DNA of 64,000 nucleotides from Nemertoderma westbladi (lineage: Eukaryota; Xenacoelomorpha; Nemertodermatida; Nemertodermatidae): NCBI GenBank assembly GCA_032718475.1, contig JAUCBJ010004969.1:1-64000 (forward strand), read 5' to 3'. The notes beneath the pieces are model-generated. The model saw nothing but the letters and a program-made list of their open reading frames with translations, was not told the origin of the DNA and searched no databases. Positions 39,946 through 51,414 of this stretch are shown here, one piece after another (position 1 is the first letter of the stretch; every line of letters starts with the position of its first letter). The position numbers and the translations under genes are program-made.

Positions 39946-40401
39946 TATAATTGCTTTACTCAAGCAAGTATAATTGCAGTAATTTAAGTTACTTTTTTAC
40001 ATAAAGGTATTTTTTATATAAAGGTTTAGAAGTATAATTGCACTATTTCAATGTACTTTTATTTCCAATATCTTGCTGAATGTTTGATAGGCCTACTCTA
40101 CATCTGATGCAGAAAACAATATTTGTTTTTGTCAAGGATTTGCAGAAATCGTCTATCTTAAAGGAACAAAATAACAAATCTACACAGATCAGATATAGTG
40201 CTGTCAGTTGAGTAGTAAGGATATTTCTGATCTTCTTTTAGGACAAAAATTTCCAGTGTACCGGTATATACAGTAGGCCTAGTTAATTCGTCACCTGATG
40301 CTAACTTTTCTCTTCATGCTGGTACCGGCAGACATGGCTATTAAGTTATCTCTCTAATCGTTGCAGATTTGTTGCATATATGATCCATTATTCCACAGGA
40401 A

Positions 40402-40495
40402 ATGACTGACAAACAACTAATACATAATGTAACTGACATTTGTTTCAAACAAATGCAAGTTACATTATGTATTCAGTACATTGTGTGCCAGTCAT
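40402..40495. repeat. 94-bp near-perfect hairpin
   Basis: ATGACTGACAAACAA...ATACATAATGTAAC...CATTTGTTT folds on AAACAAATG...GTTACATTATGTAT...TTGTGTGCCAGTCAT with few mismatches. It is like a very small MITE or the joined ends of one. It lies in the otherwise plain interval 40175-41212. Confidence 0.7.
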
Positions 40496-40631
40496 GTTGC
40501 GTCGTTATGGCAAACCCCGCCATTCGTGTACAGTGTAAAGCTAAATGAGTAAATCTAAATAAGAACAAAATGTCCGTTAAATTGTTGAATTGTGCACTGG
40601 AATACAGTGGCTGAATTCGGCCAAAATTAAT

Positions 40632-40765
40632 TATATTATGGAAACACGTTTTTGGTGATGTTGTAAAATTAATTATATTATGAAAACACGTTTCTCACCC
40701 AGACAGTCTGGCGCCAATGACACTCATAAGGTGACATTGGGTGTCACCCAGACAGTCTGGCGCCA
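40632..40765. repeat. Two short direct duplications
   Basis: ATTAATTATATTATGGAAAC occurs twice (about 40626 and 40669), and TCACCCAGACAGTCTGGCGC occurs twice (40695 and 40744). No gene. Confidence 0.6.
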
Positions 40766-41212
40766 GTCAGTGGGGTCTAACTGTCACCAAGCCGGCCAAG
40801 ACTCTACTACTAATGTAGTTGAAGGGAAGATAGTTTGTCCTTGTTGCTGTTCAGAATTAAAGTCCAGTATATCAAAAAAGCTGATTGTACATCTCCATAA
40901 AAACATTACCTAGTACATTACCCACATTGTAGACGTACTGCCCATGGTTATCGCCAACAAGGGTGAGCCGACAATCAGCTAACTGATATTGTGCATGTGT
41001 GTTTTGTGAAGTTCAATTATTTTATATTATTTTATATAATTAGTTGGCACATTATACTTTCTATTTAAAGTGTACATACATATAATATATCATTTGTATT
41101 CTTAAATTGTTACTTTTTCGCTCAAATATACCCAAAACCCTTTTTTCCCAATCAGGACAATTACTTTGCTGAAGATTAAGAAGTTCCGTGACTAGTACTA
41201 CGTAGTAGGTGA

Positions 41213-42070
41213 ATAGTACTATACTAATTAATACTACAATAGTAATACTAACAGTTGGCCGTGTCTCACAGCTACCTCCTACTGTATTTCAGATACTCTC
41301 ATCCCGGTTTCACAACACTACTGCCGCTAAATGTGGAATGCCACAGTACTGGTTCTGCTACTGCAGTACCTACAAAATCTATATATATAATTATATCAAT
41401 CAAGAGATTAAATAATATTTTTATAATCTGAGGCGAATCGGAGCAGCACTTAGGCTGCTTAGCGATAGTCCAGGAATTATTAAAAAAAATGGAAATAAAA
41501 ACCAATACGAAAAAAAAGGCAATTAAAAACTGGTATTGAAGAAAAAGATAATAAAAACCAGTAAGAAAAAGGCAAGTAAATCATGGTGATTAAAAAGAAA
41601 AGTCAAAACTTTTATAGGTAATAAAGAAAAAATGAATAGTAAAAACCAGGTAAAAAAAGGCATTTAAAAACTGGTGATAAAATAAGAATGTAAAAACTAA
41701 TAATAAAGAAATGGGAAGAAAACCAGTAAGAAAAAACGGCAAGTAAAGTAAAGTAAAAACTGATAGATTGCACAACCACATGATACCCCCTTGGTTTGGC
41801 CGCTGGTTCCTATTGATACTTTGGCCTTTCTATCTAAATCATGTACCGGTACTTCACACATTCATTTAAGTCTCTTTGGGTTGTGAACTCATAACTCAGT
41901 TCTACCCAGTAGTTACTGGTATGATTCACAACTCGTATCTTGTAGTTTAATTAGTTTAATTTAATTAGTTAGTTTAATTTTAATAGCGCTCATAGTACTT
42001 TCACACCTCTCATACTGTACTGATGTTACTCTTATTCCACTGTGCCACTGTTTTAGTAGCATTCTTATAC
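41213..42070 (-). repeat. Third, partial fold-back arm
   Basis: Closely matches 35568-36450, in the same orientation, and so is the reverse of the left arm. It lacks the LINE and both MITEs and supplies the empty insertion site at 41881-41893. It is not paired with another arm in the window. Confidence 0.75.
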
Positions 42071-42639
42071 GTAGGCCTTATACGTAGGCCTTTCGTAGGT
42101 CAGGTTGACCTGAATTAATTAGTCTGTTGAATGTGTCAGTTTGTGTTTAACCCCTGTTTTTAGATCCCCCATCACCTCTGTCAGTAACGTCTTGGCTGTC
42201 AGGTTCCTATCTACTAGTGTAAAGTTCGGTGTGTCAGTGAGGAATGACAAAGTATCCAAACTAAAGTCTCTAACATAGTGTTGTCAGTTATTAAGTTCAG
42301 TAAAAGGCGTCATTAGGATGAGCCAATGGCAAACTGTAATTGTGGTATTGGTACCACCCCTGTCCCGTGTCATGCAATTTTGCCATTGGATCAGAGACTC
42401 GTCACATGGTACAATCGTCGCCCCCCACATGCAGTCCTATACGTCCTCTGTATAATACCGTGGTGTCCGTGGCAATGTCATTTGCTCCACAAATTCCAGA
42501 CCTAGAAAGGCGTGGTTGGAAAGGGATCGAGCAATATTGGATCTGATCTCTAGAACAAGAGTCTCCGAGTGTTTAACAGCTGTGAAGAGTCCGTGGTGTA
42601 GTGTGGCTTATAACTTGCCTTGGCTAATGGCGGATAGAT

Positions 42640-43040
42640 CGATGTCGACAGGTCTGCCCCCATCTCTGTCTCACCCAAAACCCCACCCCAGCCCCCACCC
42701 TCATGTCTCACCCCCACCTCCCACCCCACACCCTCACGCTCTGCCCCCCACTTACCAATCCCACCCATCCACTCTGTTCTAATCTAACCATCAATTAAAT
42801 CTGTCTATTCTGGTACTCAACCGGCCTCTCTCAACCCCTGTCCCCAACCCCTTGTCCCTCATGCCCCCCCCCCCCCCCCCCCCGCCCTCCACCCCCCACC
42901 GCCTACCCCCACACTCCACCCCACCCCATCCCCCACCCCATGCCCCACCCGCCACCCCAACCTGGCACCCCCACAACCCACATCCCACCCTCCCCACCCC
43001 CCACATACACAGACCCACACTCCCACACACGGTTTTCTGC
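42640..43040. repeat. Extremely C-rich stretch
   Basis: About 400 bases dominated by C on the plus strand (CCACCCC and CCCACC motifs, a C run at about 42867-42883). The minus strand has many G runs able to form quadruplexes. Open frames here are compositional artefacts. Confidence 0.8.
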
Positions 43041-43143
43041 GGTAAGTTGTCTGCTATTTTCATTATTTGATTGTGTGGCCCTTACTTAAAAGAGCCACTC
43101 AGAAATAGGAATTACTGTGGACACTAACCACAGCAAGTAGATT

Positions 43144-43159
43144 GGCCCTTAAAAGGGCC
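43144..43159 (-). promoter_or_regulatory. Histone-type 3' stem-loop look-alike
   Basis: On the minus strand GGCCCTTTTAAGGGCC: a 6-bp stem and a TTTA loop, matching the histone mRNA stem-loop pattern, about 30 bases after the stop of the SGNH frame (43189-43191). A degraded second version (GGCTCTTTTAAGTAAGGGCC) lies at about 43084-43103. Confidence 0.4.
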
Positions 43160-43188
43160 GTTTGGGTTGTTAGGACTTAATGTGGGCG

Positions 43189-43640
43189 CTACACCACAGC
43201 AGGTAGAGCATCCTGGATAGTGCAATACAACTTGCACTGTCCGACATCACTAAGGTGTATGCCATCAGAGTGAAGCAAGGCTCCTCCCTGCAGCCGATGG
43301 CATAGAGCACCTTTCATGGCTATGATGCGGTCGTATTGGTTTTACCTCAGCCACGCCGCCATCCTGCTGTTTGTAGCCACACGCCACGAATCAAAATCGG
43401 GGTCCACAGGTATTCTCTTCAGGCGCTTTGACGCGGGACGATTTGTGCCCATAAATCAGAGGAGGCCTCATTGGATGAATATTCTGTAATCATTGCCTTC
43501 AATTTGGTGACAACAAAATCTGTCTCTCTCACACACAGATCGTTGCCTCCAAACATTATAACAATGATACAGGGTTTCTTCTCCCAATGTCTACTCCACT
43601 GGCTCCCCCTCACAATCTGGCCTCCCTGGTGACCCAGGGT
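43189..43640 (-). pseudogene. SGNH/GDSL hydrolase fragment
   Basis: Reverse strand: CIIVIMFGGNDL has the block-III Gly-x-Asn motif of SGNH hydrolases. Further on, LLHSDGIHLSDVGQ holds the catalytic D-x-x-H pair. Between them the frame changes at least once and a stop is present. Such esterase domains occur in ORF1 of some LINEs (CR1/L2-like) as well as in free-standing genes. With all the TEs around, a LINE ORF1 remnant is the likelier origin. Confidence 0.55.
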
Positions 43641-44326
43641 TTGGGCCAGAAAGGAAATCAGTAAAGGGACTCACAAAATTGTTGGCAGCAGTCATCCCAC
43701 TCCATACCACATCCCAAAAAAATAGCAGGTGAATGGTCATCAATTATTGTCAAACTTTCACTAATAATTCGATTATGTTTGCATAAAAAACAGACATTAA
43801 GAAAATTTGGTTAGTATAATTATAAGTAGCTCAATGATGGTTCATTCACGTAAAATTCCTGAAGAGATTGATCACTTTAAAATTGCCATCCCTACCCAGC
43901 TGCAATACGATGGACAACAAGGTAGATGAGATAAATGATATAAAATTGAGATAAATTATTATATAGAAACAAAATGTTCCAGAACTATATATGTGTATTT
44001 ATTTAATAGAATAATTTAATTATCACAACTACATTTAAAAATAAATGTATATAATTGTGTTAATTCTAATCATACCACAAACAGCTTTCAAATAAAAAAA
44101 CTATTTAGGTAGAAGAATAACTGCAAATGTAACTTGGGGCAATATAAATATCACATTAAAAATCCTGACACGACCAAATGTATCTCATTAAGATTTGTAA
44201 AAGAAAATTATAGGGATGAGAGGGTTTCCAAAAGAATTACTTTTCAGTAGCAGTTAGAAACATGAATTAATATAATATAATAGTAATAATAATCATAAAA
44301 TATGTAGTTAATTTCTTCAAACTTAC
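43641..44326. other. AT-rich non-coding DNA
   Basis: Nothing recognisable. It probably lies in, or 3' of, the intron following the exon at 44327-44501. Confidence 0.4.
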
Positions 44327-45222
44327 TTCTATATAAATTGAAGTGATAAAGTTTGTCCTTCTTTATGATGGATGTTGTTATATGGAACCTGGCAGGTTCT
44401 ACCTGCTCCGTAGCTGCATCTATTACAGCAGACTGAGCCCATCCAGATATCACCCAACCACCGCGATATCTTTTCAGTTCGTTACGGATGTGATTCCGTG
44501 CCTAATCATTAGTGACGGATTGATTGTGTCTGAGGCTATAAATAATTATTTATACACTAAATAACTAAATAATTTGGTACTAGGATGTTGTCAAGGATCT
44601 GAAGGTGCGAATAAGCAGACTAATGGAAATAATCACGTTACTGTGGCAGGTTATTACAACCAAAACAATTAAATAAGTCAATATCAGGGGTTTCAGTTTA
44701 TATGTATATTAATGACAAAAGATGAAACAAAGCTCTTAATAGCGTGGTAAAAGTCAGCACTTCTACAAAATACCCTATATTTCGGGCACAAAACTTACAG
44801 TGTAATAAAATGCGTTAACTAACATAACATAAGGCTTCATTATAGGTATCTGTACGCACTGATATGGGATTTGCGTCCAGTTTCTCACCCTCTCCATATC
44901 TCGACGAGATACTAAAATATATGCCCGAGACCAATCTGTGATTGTGTGTATATTTACTTTGGAGTTAATGTTAATCTTTATTTGATAGACTATACCAAAT
45001 CTGTTACTTGAAGTACATCTTTAGGGAAGAATAACATCGGAAATTCAGTGTTCGAAAACATGTGTGGTATAATAATGTTATCCTCCTTATCAATTATCAT
45101 CTTGTCCCATTTAGGTCGAAACGAGACTACCCACTCCTTGTGAACTGTGCGAAAGCATGGGCATGGTTGAACTCTAACCAGCCCATTGCCCCCTTGCTGG
45201 CGCAAACATAATCCATAGAAAT
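44327..45222 (-). CDS. Two exons of an unknown spliced gene
   Basis: Reverse strand. Exon 45222-44996 starts after TTTTTGATACAG and reads FYGLCLRQQGGNGLVRVQPC, then EWVVSFRPKWDKM, ending at GTATAG. Exon 44501-44327 starts after an AG and reads ELKRYRGGWVISGWAQSAVI, ending at GTAAGT. Joining across the 494-base intron keeps the frame exactly. Two consecutive open exons with matching phase argue for a real gene. The first exon ends against a TE fragment on the opposite strand (from 45207), so upstream exons may be displaced. I do not recognise the family. Confidence 0.5.
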
Positions 45223-45611
45223 CTGTATCAAAAATATATTTATATTATATGGAGAAAATATTTCGGCGAATGATTTAATAAATCCAAAACATTTTCACAA
45301 TGTTGTGCATGCTACAAAAACCTTGAATAATGCAACTCAACTCAAAGTTGGTTATGTTCTTCGGAAATTGGATAATTTAATCAGGTGTGAAGCCATTAAA
45401 TCGCAGAATGCAGAAATTCAAGCACTGGTAAACAACTTCATGTGACTGTACAAGTGGCATGTCAAAATCTCATCTTCTTCTTTGTATAGAATGAAGAAAT
45501 CCCATTTTAATAAAGTTGATGACCTTACAGAGGATATCCTTTCATTACACAATTATACTAGAGACGGCGTCAAGACGCCGTTAAGCAAGTCGGAAGTCAT
45601 CAATCAAATGT
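45207..45611 (+). pseudogene. TE protein fragment (tyrosine-recombinase-type family)
   Basis: An open frame without ATG: GENISANDLINPKHFHNVVH, ATQLKVGYVLRKLDNLIRCE, then after one in-frame UGA (followed by C) LYKWHVKISSSSLYRMKKSH and LTEDILSLHNY. The pattern (K-x-G-x-x-L-x-K, W-x-x-K-x-S-x-x-x-L, L-T-x-D-I-x-x-L) matches my memory of a widespread invertebrate and fish family whose C-terminus resembles a tyrosine recombinase. The catalytic part is not here. Its function is therefore inferred only. Confidence 0.4.
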
Positions 45612-47212
45612 AAATTCCATCAACAAGCTGTCATTGGTGTTATTTTACCATTGCGCCTATGGCGTTTTTTCATTAATCTCTATTTTTCGAGCCCACGGCT
45701 CATGGACGAAATAGCGGAACATACCAGGGACCTTAGAATCGCGGTATCTAGCCGCTGTGAAAATTTGATCAAAATCGTTAAGAGTAGTTTTGGCTGTAGA
45801 TCAGTCAGTCAGCCAGTCAGTCCAGTCAGTCAGCCAGTCAATCAGCCAACAATTCTTACAGTAATCAAGTCCTACGACTTGCTAATTAATGTAAACATAA
45901 AATCAATATTGTTAATGGAACCATCAGAACGGGATAGTCGAAACACTAAGTAATGAACCTAAAGTGCAGTGTTGTAAAAGTGGGGTTAAATAGAGATATT
46001 ACAGCCCAAACCACAAGCGAAGTTATGGATTACAACAGCAGAATACCTTATTATGTATTTACTGTATAATATAATGCATGATAGCCGGCAAGCAGCTCTG
46101 TTGTATATTGCAACAGATGGATGGTATACTATACTGTATCGAAAGCAATAACAATATTCTAACTATTATAAATTATCATACACACAATATTTTAAGATGT
46201 AAATATTTTCATTGTAGAATCCAGTGACTGCTGTACAATATCTACTGTAAAATCCCAACAATCGGGCCTAAATAATAGATACCAATGTACACAAACTACT
46301 ACTGGCGAGATCGGTGCCTGATGTCTTCCCCTAAACTTGGGCGAATCAAATGCCCTGGCTAACTTGACAATCGGGGTGACCAGTCCCTAACTGGTGAGGC
46401 AGAAATACAGTCTACAGAAACAGACCAAACTCGCAAGAAAACAATACCCGCGTAGCAAATCCTAACTACCGCTAATGGACCTAAACTACTGTAGACTTGC
46501 CGTGGAGTGATTTATATGGGTATAACAAGCCAGTGGGTTGATAAAACTAGCGTAAAACAATACTGTTGACAGACAAAAGCAGTCAAAAAAAGGGTAATAT
46601 CAGTAGAATAAGAATCATATAATAAGAATAAGAATCATTGAGTTGTGTAATCAATAATCGTAATAAAAACGTACAGTATAATAGATAGCACGCAGTACAC
46701 AGTGTGGTGGGCGATTGCATGCGACACAGATGGGTGTTAGGATAGGGTTAGGATGGGTAACTGGGGAAATGCAACGTGTCTACGTGTAGTCGAATTTCAA
46801 ATCCCATATGACACACTGGCGGTCGAGTGGCAGGAAATCATTAAGTTGGCAATCAATACCCCCAAAAAATATATTGAGTTTAAATTCAACAATTTTCATA
46901 GATATAAGCACAATCTTGAAGTTGATACCAGTAGCATATCTATTATACATTTCTGCATTTCCAAATAGAAGTTGTATGACTAAAAAAAAGAAAAAATTGA
47001 GTAGCGAATAATTTCCAATTAAATAAAAAGAGAGAACATCTTAACTTTTTTGTGATAAAAAAAGGAGGGGCCTAAACAGAGAAAAAAAAAGTTGTTCATT
47101 GAAGGAAAGTAGTATAGCATAGACTTGAGCTAGTTAAGAGCAACTTAATGAGATCAACTGCAATACTCGTCTACACTAGCCAAACATTCCCAAGTTAGTT
47201 CAGGCTGCACCA
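45612..47212. other. Non-coding stretch
   Basis: Contains a CAGT/CAGC microsatellite (45800-45850) and a short GTTAGGATAGGGTTAGGATGG run near 46736. No gene is supported. Confidence 0.5.
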
Positions 47213-47950
47213 TTGTTGCCACCAGAACCACTAGGGACAATTACCCTTTCGAGATCATGTAGATTTGAAATATTATCCATCTTTATTGCTTTGTCGTCGG
47301 GTTTGACACGGACGAAGACAGCACAGTCGAAAGTAAAGGCCGCAGAAATACAATTAGATGATTTCATCTTTGATACTGCTCGGAATAATGCCGCATGATC
47401 ACGTGTCAGATGTTCTGTGACATATATCCCGTCAGTGAGACTCTTTCGGTTTCATAAAGTGGTTTTACGCGAGGAGTGCCCATATAATTTTACTATTATG
47501 GGGCGAGAATTAACCCTGTTGGAACCGTTTGCGAGAAGAACTTCAGGGGTTTGAGTGTTCGAGCGTTTCCGACCAAGCCGGTGGAATATATCGACCTCCT
47601 TTAGGGATAGACCAATTTTAGACAACGTATCCGAGAGTAAGGACTTCTCGGAGGAGAGGTCGCGCTGTTCCGGGAGAGTGTGGATAAGGATATTAGTACG
47701 CATCGTGTACTGGCGAAGGTCATCATTCTCTGCCTGGAGAGCAGTGATATCCGCCTCGAGTTTTACCGTAGACGGTTCCAGCTTTCTTGTCGAAATTTCC
47801 AACAATGCCACTTTATCAAAAAGTAGTGGGATTTTTGCACAGTCAGACTTGATCTGTTTGATATCGCCATGGAGGTCATGAAGCCATTGTAGAAGTTTAG
47901 GGCCACATTCCTTCCAATGATTCTTCTGTCTAAGAGCTGAAGCGAGGATT
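47213..47950 (-). pseudogene. LINE ORF1 protein
   Basis: Reverse strand frame of about 245 codons with one in-frame UGA (47452-47454). Order: a helical region (LLQWLHDLHGDIKQIKSDCA), a coiled coil (LEPSTVKLEADITALQAEND), an RRM-like block (TNILIHTLPEQ...DIFHRLGRK...RPIIVKLYG), then DGIYVTEHLTRDHAALFRAV and a C-terminal domain. This is the standard L1/Tx1-type ORF1p, an RNA chaperone. The ORF2 pol is not next to it. The UGA may be a decayed Arg CGA codon. Confidence 0.75.
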
Positions 47951-48474
47951 TAATGCTAACTGAGTCACCGTTAACGGTACCAGTAGTTAAACGCGTCCAG
48001 ATAGCAGACTGTTTGGATTCTAGGCCTACTTTACGACATCACCGTACAGCAGTGCTCTGCAGTACAGAGTCGTGCAGTAGTAAAATCGAGGTATCGGATA
48101 TCGAGGTAGTCATGGTCGAGTGAAAAGCTGGGTCAAAACATGGGTGGATATCGAGGTAGTCGTGGTGGATTGAAAAGCCGGGTCAAAACGTGGGTGGATA
48201 TCTAGGTAGTCGCGGTCGTGTGAAGGAAAACAAGGTCTAATTAAGGGTGGGTGGAAGAAGTAATCGTGGTAAGTGGAGAACAGTGTCGTAAAGGTATAAT
48301 ACAAAGCAAAATAATAATACAAAATGCAAATCAAAAGAAATACAAATAGGAACAAAATACAAAAAGAACAGGGAACTCTTTAAAATATTGTTCCTTCTTT
48401 TATACTCATTCAACAGCTGATATTGATAATCAGCTGTGTCAAAGCCACTTAACCAGTCAACCAAAACCTTCATT
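47951..48474. repeat. 50-bp tandem repeat and AT-rich DNA
   Basis: Around 48098-48250, a unit of 50 bases (GATATCGAGGTAGTCATGG...) is present three times with changes. The rest is AT-rich and non-coding. Confidence 0.6.
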
Positions 48475-50552
48475 TCAAATTGGTTTCAGCCGATTAAAAC
48501 ATGGTCACCGCGTCTCAGACATTGGACATTGGGTATTAAGATACCAAGAGGTTCTGGCCGAAATAGAGGGCAAATAGTACTTCTGCCATATTTCCCAGAA
48601 TTTGTTGGCTAATAATTGAGTGATTTTCCAAGCTTTGTTGCCGTATCTGTCACTATCGACAGGTACCGAAGTGGGCAACAATGTCGTCGGCGCCTGCATA
48701 AGCAGGTGCGCTGGTGTCAAGGCTAACTGTGAGTCATTGTTGTCTGGGATCAAAGCGATGGGTCTGGTGTTCAGAACCGCTTCGATTTCTTTTAACAACG
48801 TCGTCAGTTGGTCGTCTGTCAAGATGCATTGCGTCGGTATTACTTTCGCCATAGCCGTTTTGATTGATCAATTTTCCCAAACTCCGCCTCTCCACGGAAT
48901 GTCAGAAGTGTTAAAGCTCCAGACAATGTTGTGAGGATGTAGTTCATCGGAAATTTGATTTTGGTCCAACCTCCTTAAGGCTCTGGAGATTTCATTCCAT
49001 GCACCCACAAAGTTAGTCCCTTGGTCGCAATAAATGGATCTGACTAATCCACATCTAGCGATAAATCGCTATAAGGCTAGGATAAAGGCGTTGGTGGTTA
49101 AATCTTTCACACATTCAATATGGACAGCTCTGCTGGCCATGCAAGTAAAGATTAATCTCCAGCGTTTTACCTGTACCCTTTCGTGTTTCGCGATTATGGG
49201 TCCAAAACAGTCTATCCCTGTCTCAGTGAAAGGGGGTCTAAAGGCCTGTAACCTTGCTAATGGTAGTTCACTTATCTCTTGGTGTCCTATCCTCGCATGT
49301 ACCTTCTTACAAATAATACAGTTATGTGTCACTGAACTCAATGCCTTACTGGGCCTAATTAGTACAAACCTCGAGCGTAAGTGTGATAGACAGTGGTGTC
49401 TACCTACGTGTTTGAGTCGTACATGTGCGTCCAGTATCATAGTGTGCTGTAACTCATGGTGTTGCGGTATGATGATAGGATACCTAAAGTCTAATGCGAA
49501 GTCAATGTTTTGGAGTCGGGACTTGTGACAAAGTAAACCCCTGTAAATCATTGGACTCCAACTCAAGATCGGTGAAGACTTGATCGGGTTACCCTGATTG
49601 ATCGCTGTGAACTCTCATGCGAAATATCGCAATTGATAATGTTTAATAATATCAACTTCACAACTCCCAATTTCATCCAAGGTAAGTCTTCTAGGAAAGT
49701 TGCGTTTGCCTCTGACATATTGTCTCAAACGTTTGAGCCATGCTAACTTGCGGCACGCGTCCGTCCATGATCTAGTTAGGTTAACTATCCTGTCAACGTA
49801 AGTGTTGGTGATGTCATCAGGTAAGGTATAGTCAAAGTGTGGATACTTGTTCGGACTTGATAGGCCCACGGGCCTTCTGGTGAGTGTCTCCCTTTCTACA
49901 ATAGGTTTGTCTGAGTCCTTAAGTACTTCAATCTCCATGGTCTTACCTTTACCGTCCGCACTCAGTGAATCGACTGGTAGTAATGGTTTCAACTCTACGG
50001 TATCAGTGTGTTCCTGTGGGCTCGTAAGCCTCATAACTTTAGTCACACGTTTAGCCGTAGGCTGTAAGTCAAGTATTTTCCTTGAGCGGAGAGTGATCGC
50101 TGTTGCCACACCGTAATTGTTCAAGGAAGTCAAAATAGGTAAGTTGTTAGTACCTAATGGGTGTGTACTAGTCCGCTCCAATGGTGTCATTTCGGCTTCA
50201 TAGCACACGTCGCTACTTTCCGGTTGATCGTCTAGTGGAAAGTCTGGTAGACAGTCTGGTGATGCATCTGGTGAACAATCCGGCGAAACGTCTGGTAAAA
50301 TCTCCCACGGAACATATGGCGAAAGATTCGTTAGTACATCTGGTCGAGTGTCTGGTGAGATGTCTGGCGTAATGTCTGGTCTAATGTCCAGGTCATTCAA
50401 TTTCGATCGTCCTTGTTTTCTCTTGACCTTGGCGTTGGCTATCGCTTTCGATTTTGAGTGTCAGTGTCAACAGTGTCAATTTTTATCTCGGCACCCTCCG
50501 GTATGGTGTTAGTTGTTGCGTCGAACAACGGTGGCCATTCGTCCGATGGTCG
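48475..50552 (-). mobile_element. pol: BEL/Pao copy 2, linker and integrase
   Basis: Reverse strand, closely related to 13890-16090 of copy 1. It holds a shorter SPD linker (about 50390-50210), the linker block LLPVDSLSADGKGKTMEIEV, integrase zinc-binding residues (CIICKK), Asp (GIDCFGP), then, past a frame break near 49070, CDQGTNF, and WRGGVWE with the catalytic Glu, followed by a stop at the next-but-one codon. The ILNTRP tail runs to 48475. Breaks differ from those of copy 1, so the copies decayed independently. It is bounded on the right by repeat F. Confidence 0.85.
49859..49878 (-). repeat. Palindrome variant in Pao copy 2
   Basis: AGAAGGCCCGTGGGCCTATC on the reverse strand, at the same place as copy 7 (14744). 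It shows that this insertion predates the split of the two Pao copies. Confidence 0.8.
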
Positions 50553-51155
50553 AATCAATCAAAGAAAGGGGGACAGTATGTGTTCACCCCTTTAAATCTG
50601 CACCCCCCCCCCCCCCCCCCCACCCTTCCCACCCACCCACCAGTACTTTATAACTACCGATGCCTTCAATAGGCGAAGCCAGGTATGGTTTATTGGAATA
50701 TAATCAACGCAGTAGGCAGTACTCGTCTTCATTATTATAAACGTCGTTGTGCTCGTCCTGTTTTGTATTTAAACATATTTCCTAAACGCAGACTGACGAT
50801 CTTTATAACTACTGATGCCTTCAATAGGCGAAGCTGGGTATGGTTAATAGGAATATAGTCTACACAGTACTCGTCTTCATTATATGCCTCGTTGCGCTCG
50901 TCGCTCGTACTGTTTTGCATTAAAATATTTTTCCTAAACCAAGACTGACGATCTTTGTACAGTTATAACTATGCAAAGTTTCGAAACTGTGCGAGTAACT
51001 GCTGATATATCTATGTGGAGATGTGTGATACAATGCCAATGCATCGTATGCTGATGTAGTAATATGGGTATTGAAATAATATTAAATCAATGTACACTCT
51101 TAAAGCTGCAGCGAAAAAATGTAGATAATTTCCTAGGTTAAATATAAAATAATAT
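50553..51155. repeat. Dispersed repeat F, copy 2
   Basis: Matches 22581-23222 from AATCAATCAAAGAAAGG to TTCCTAGGTTAAATATAA, including the C run (50604-50621). It begins exactly where the Pao homology ends. Confidence 0.6.
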
Positions 51156-51414
51156 ATTTAATTAAAAATTATAATATAGAAGTTTGGTTCCCCCCATCCT
51201 CAGATCTCAAGCTCTCACACGGCTGGACTTGTTCCTGGTGATCCTTAGTTACTACACCCTTCCTAACATTCCGTTCCACTCACAGTTTGCCAACAAAAAT
51301 TTCCATCTCCCTGAACTGGTTCCTTCCTGGGCCTCGCTATCTTCCTAACTTTGGTCTGCCCTCCGGATTTTGACTTCATCGAACAGACACAAAAACCACA
51401 ATACTCCCCACCAC

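Larger units (their letters stand above)
29713..40174. mobile_element. Large fold-back element with nested insertions
   Basis: The left arm (29713-33221) and the right arm (33838-40174, reversed) are homologous along their length once insertions are removed. For example, CAAGATATTGGAAATAAAAG (left) pairs with its reverse near 40060, AAGTATGTGAGGTGTGAAAG-type sequence with 36380-36400, and the stretch around 33120-33180 with 33900-33960. The unpaired centre is 33222-33838. The arms carry no transposase that I recognise. Insertions are listed separately. It could be one fold-back transposon or two head-to-head copies of one repeat. Confidence 0.7.

Noticed and set aside
42550-43070. Gly- and Pro-rich proteins
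   Set aside because: They result from one-sided C richness; no motif, both strands open.
46736-46760. Telomere repeat
   Set aside because: Only a couple of imperfect TTAGG-like units; too short.
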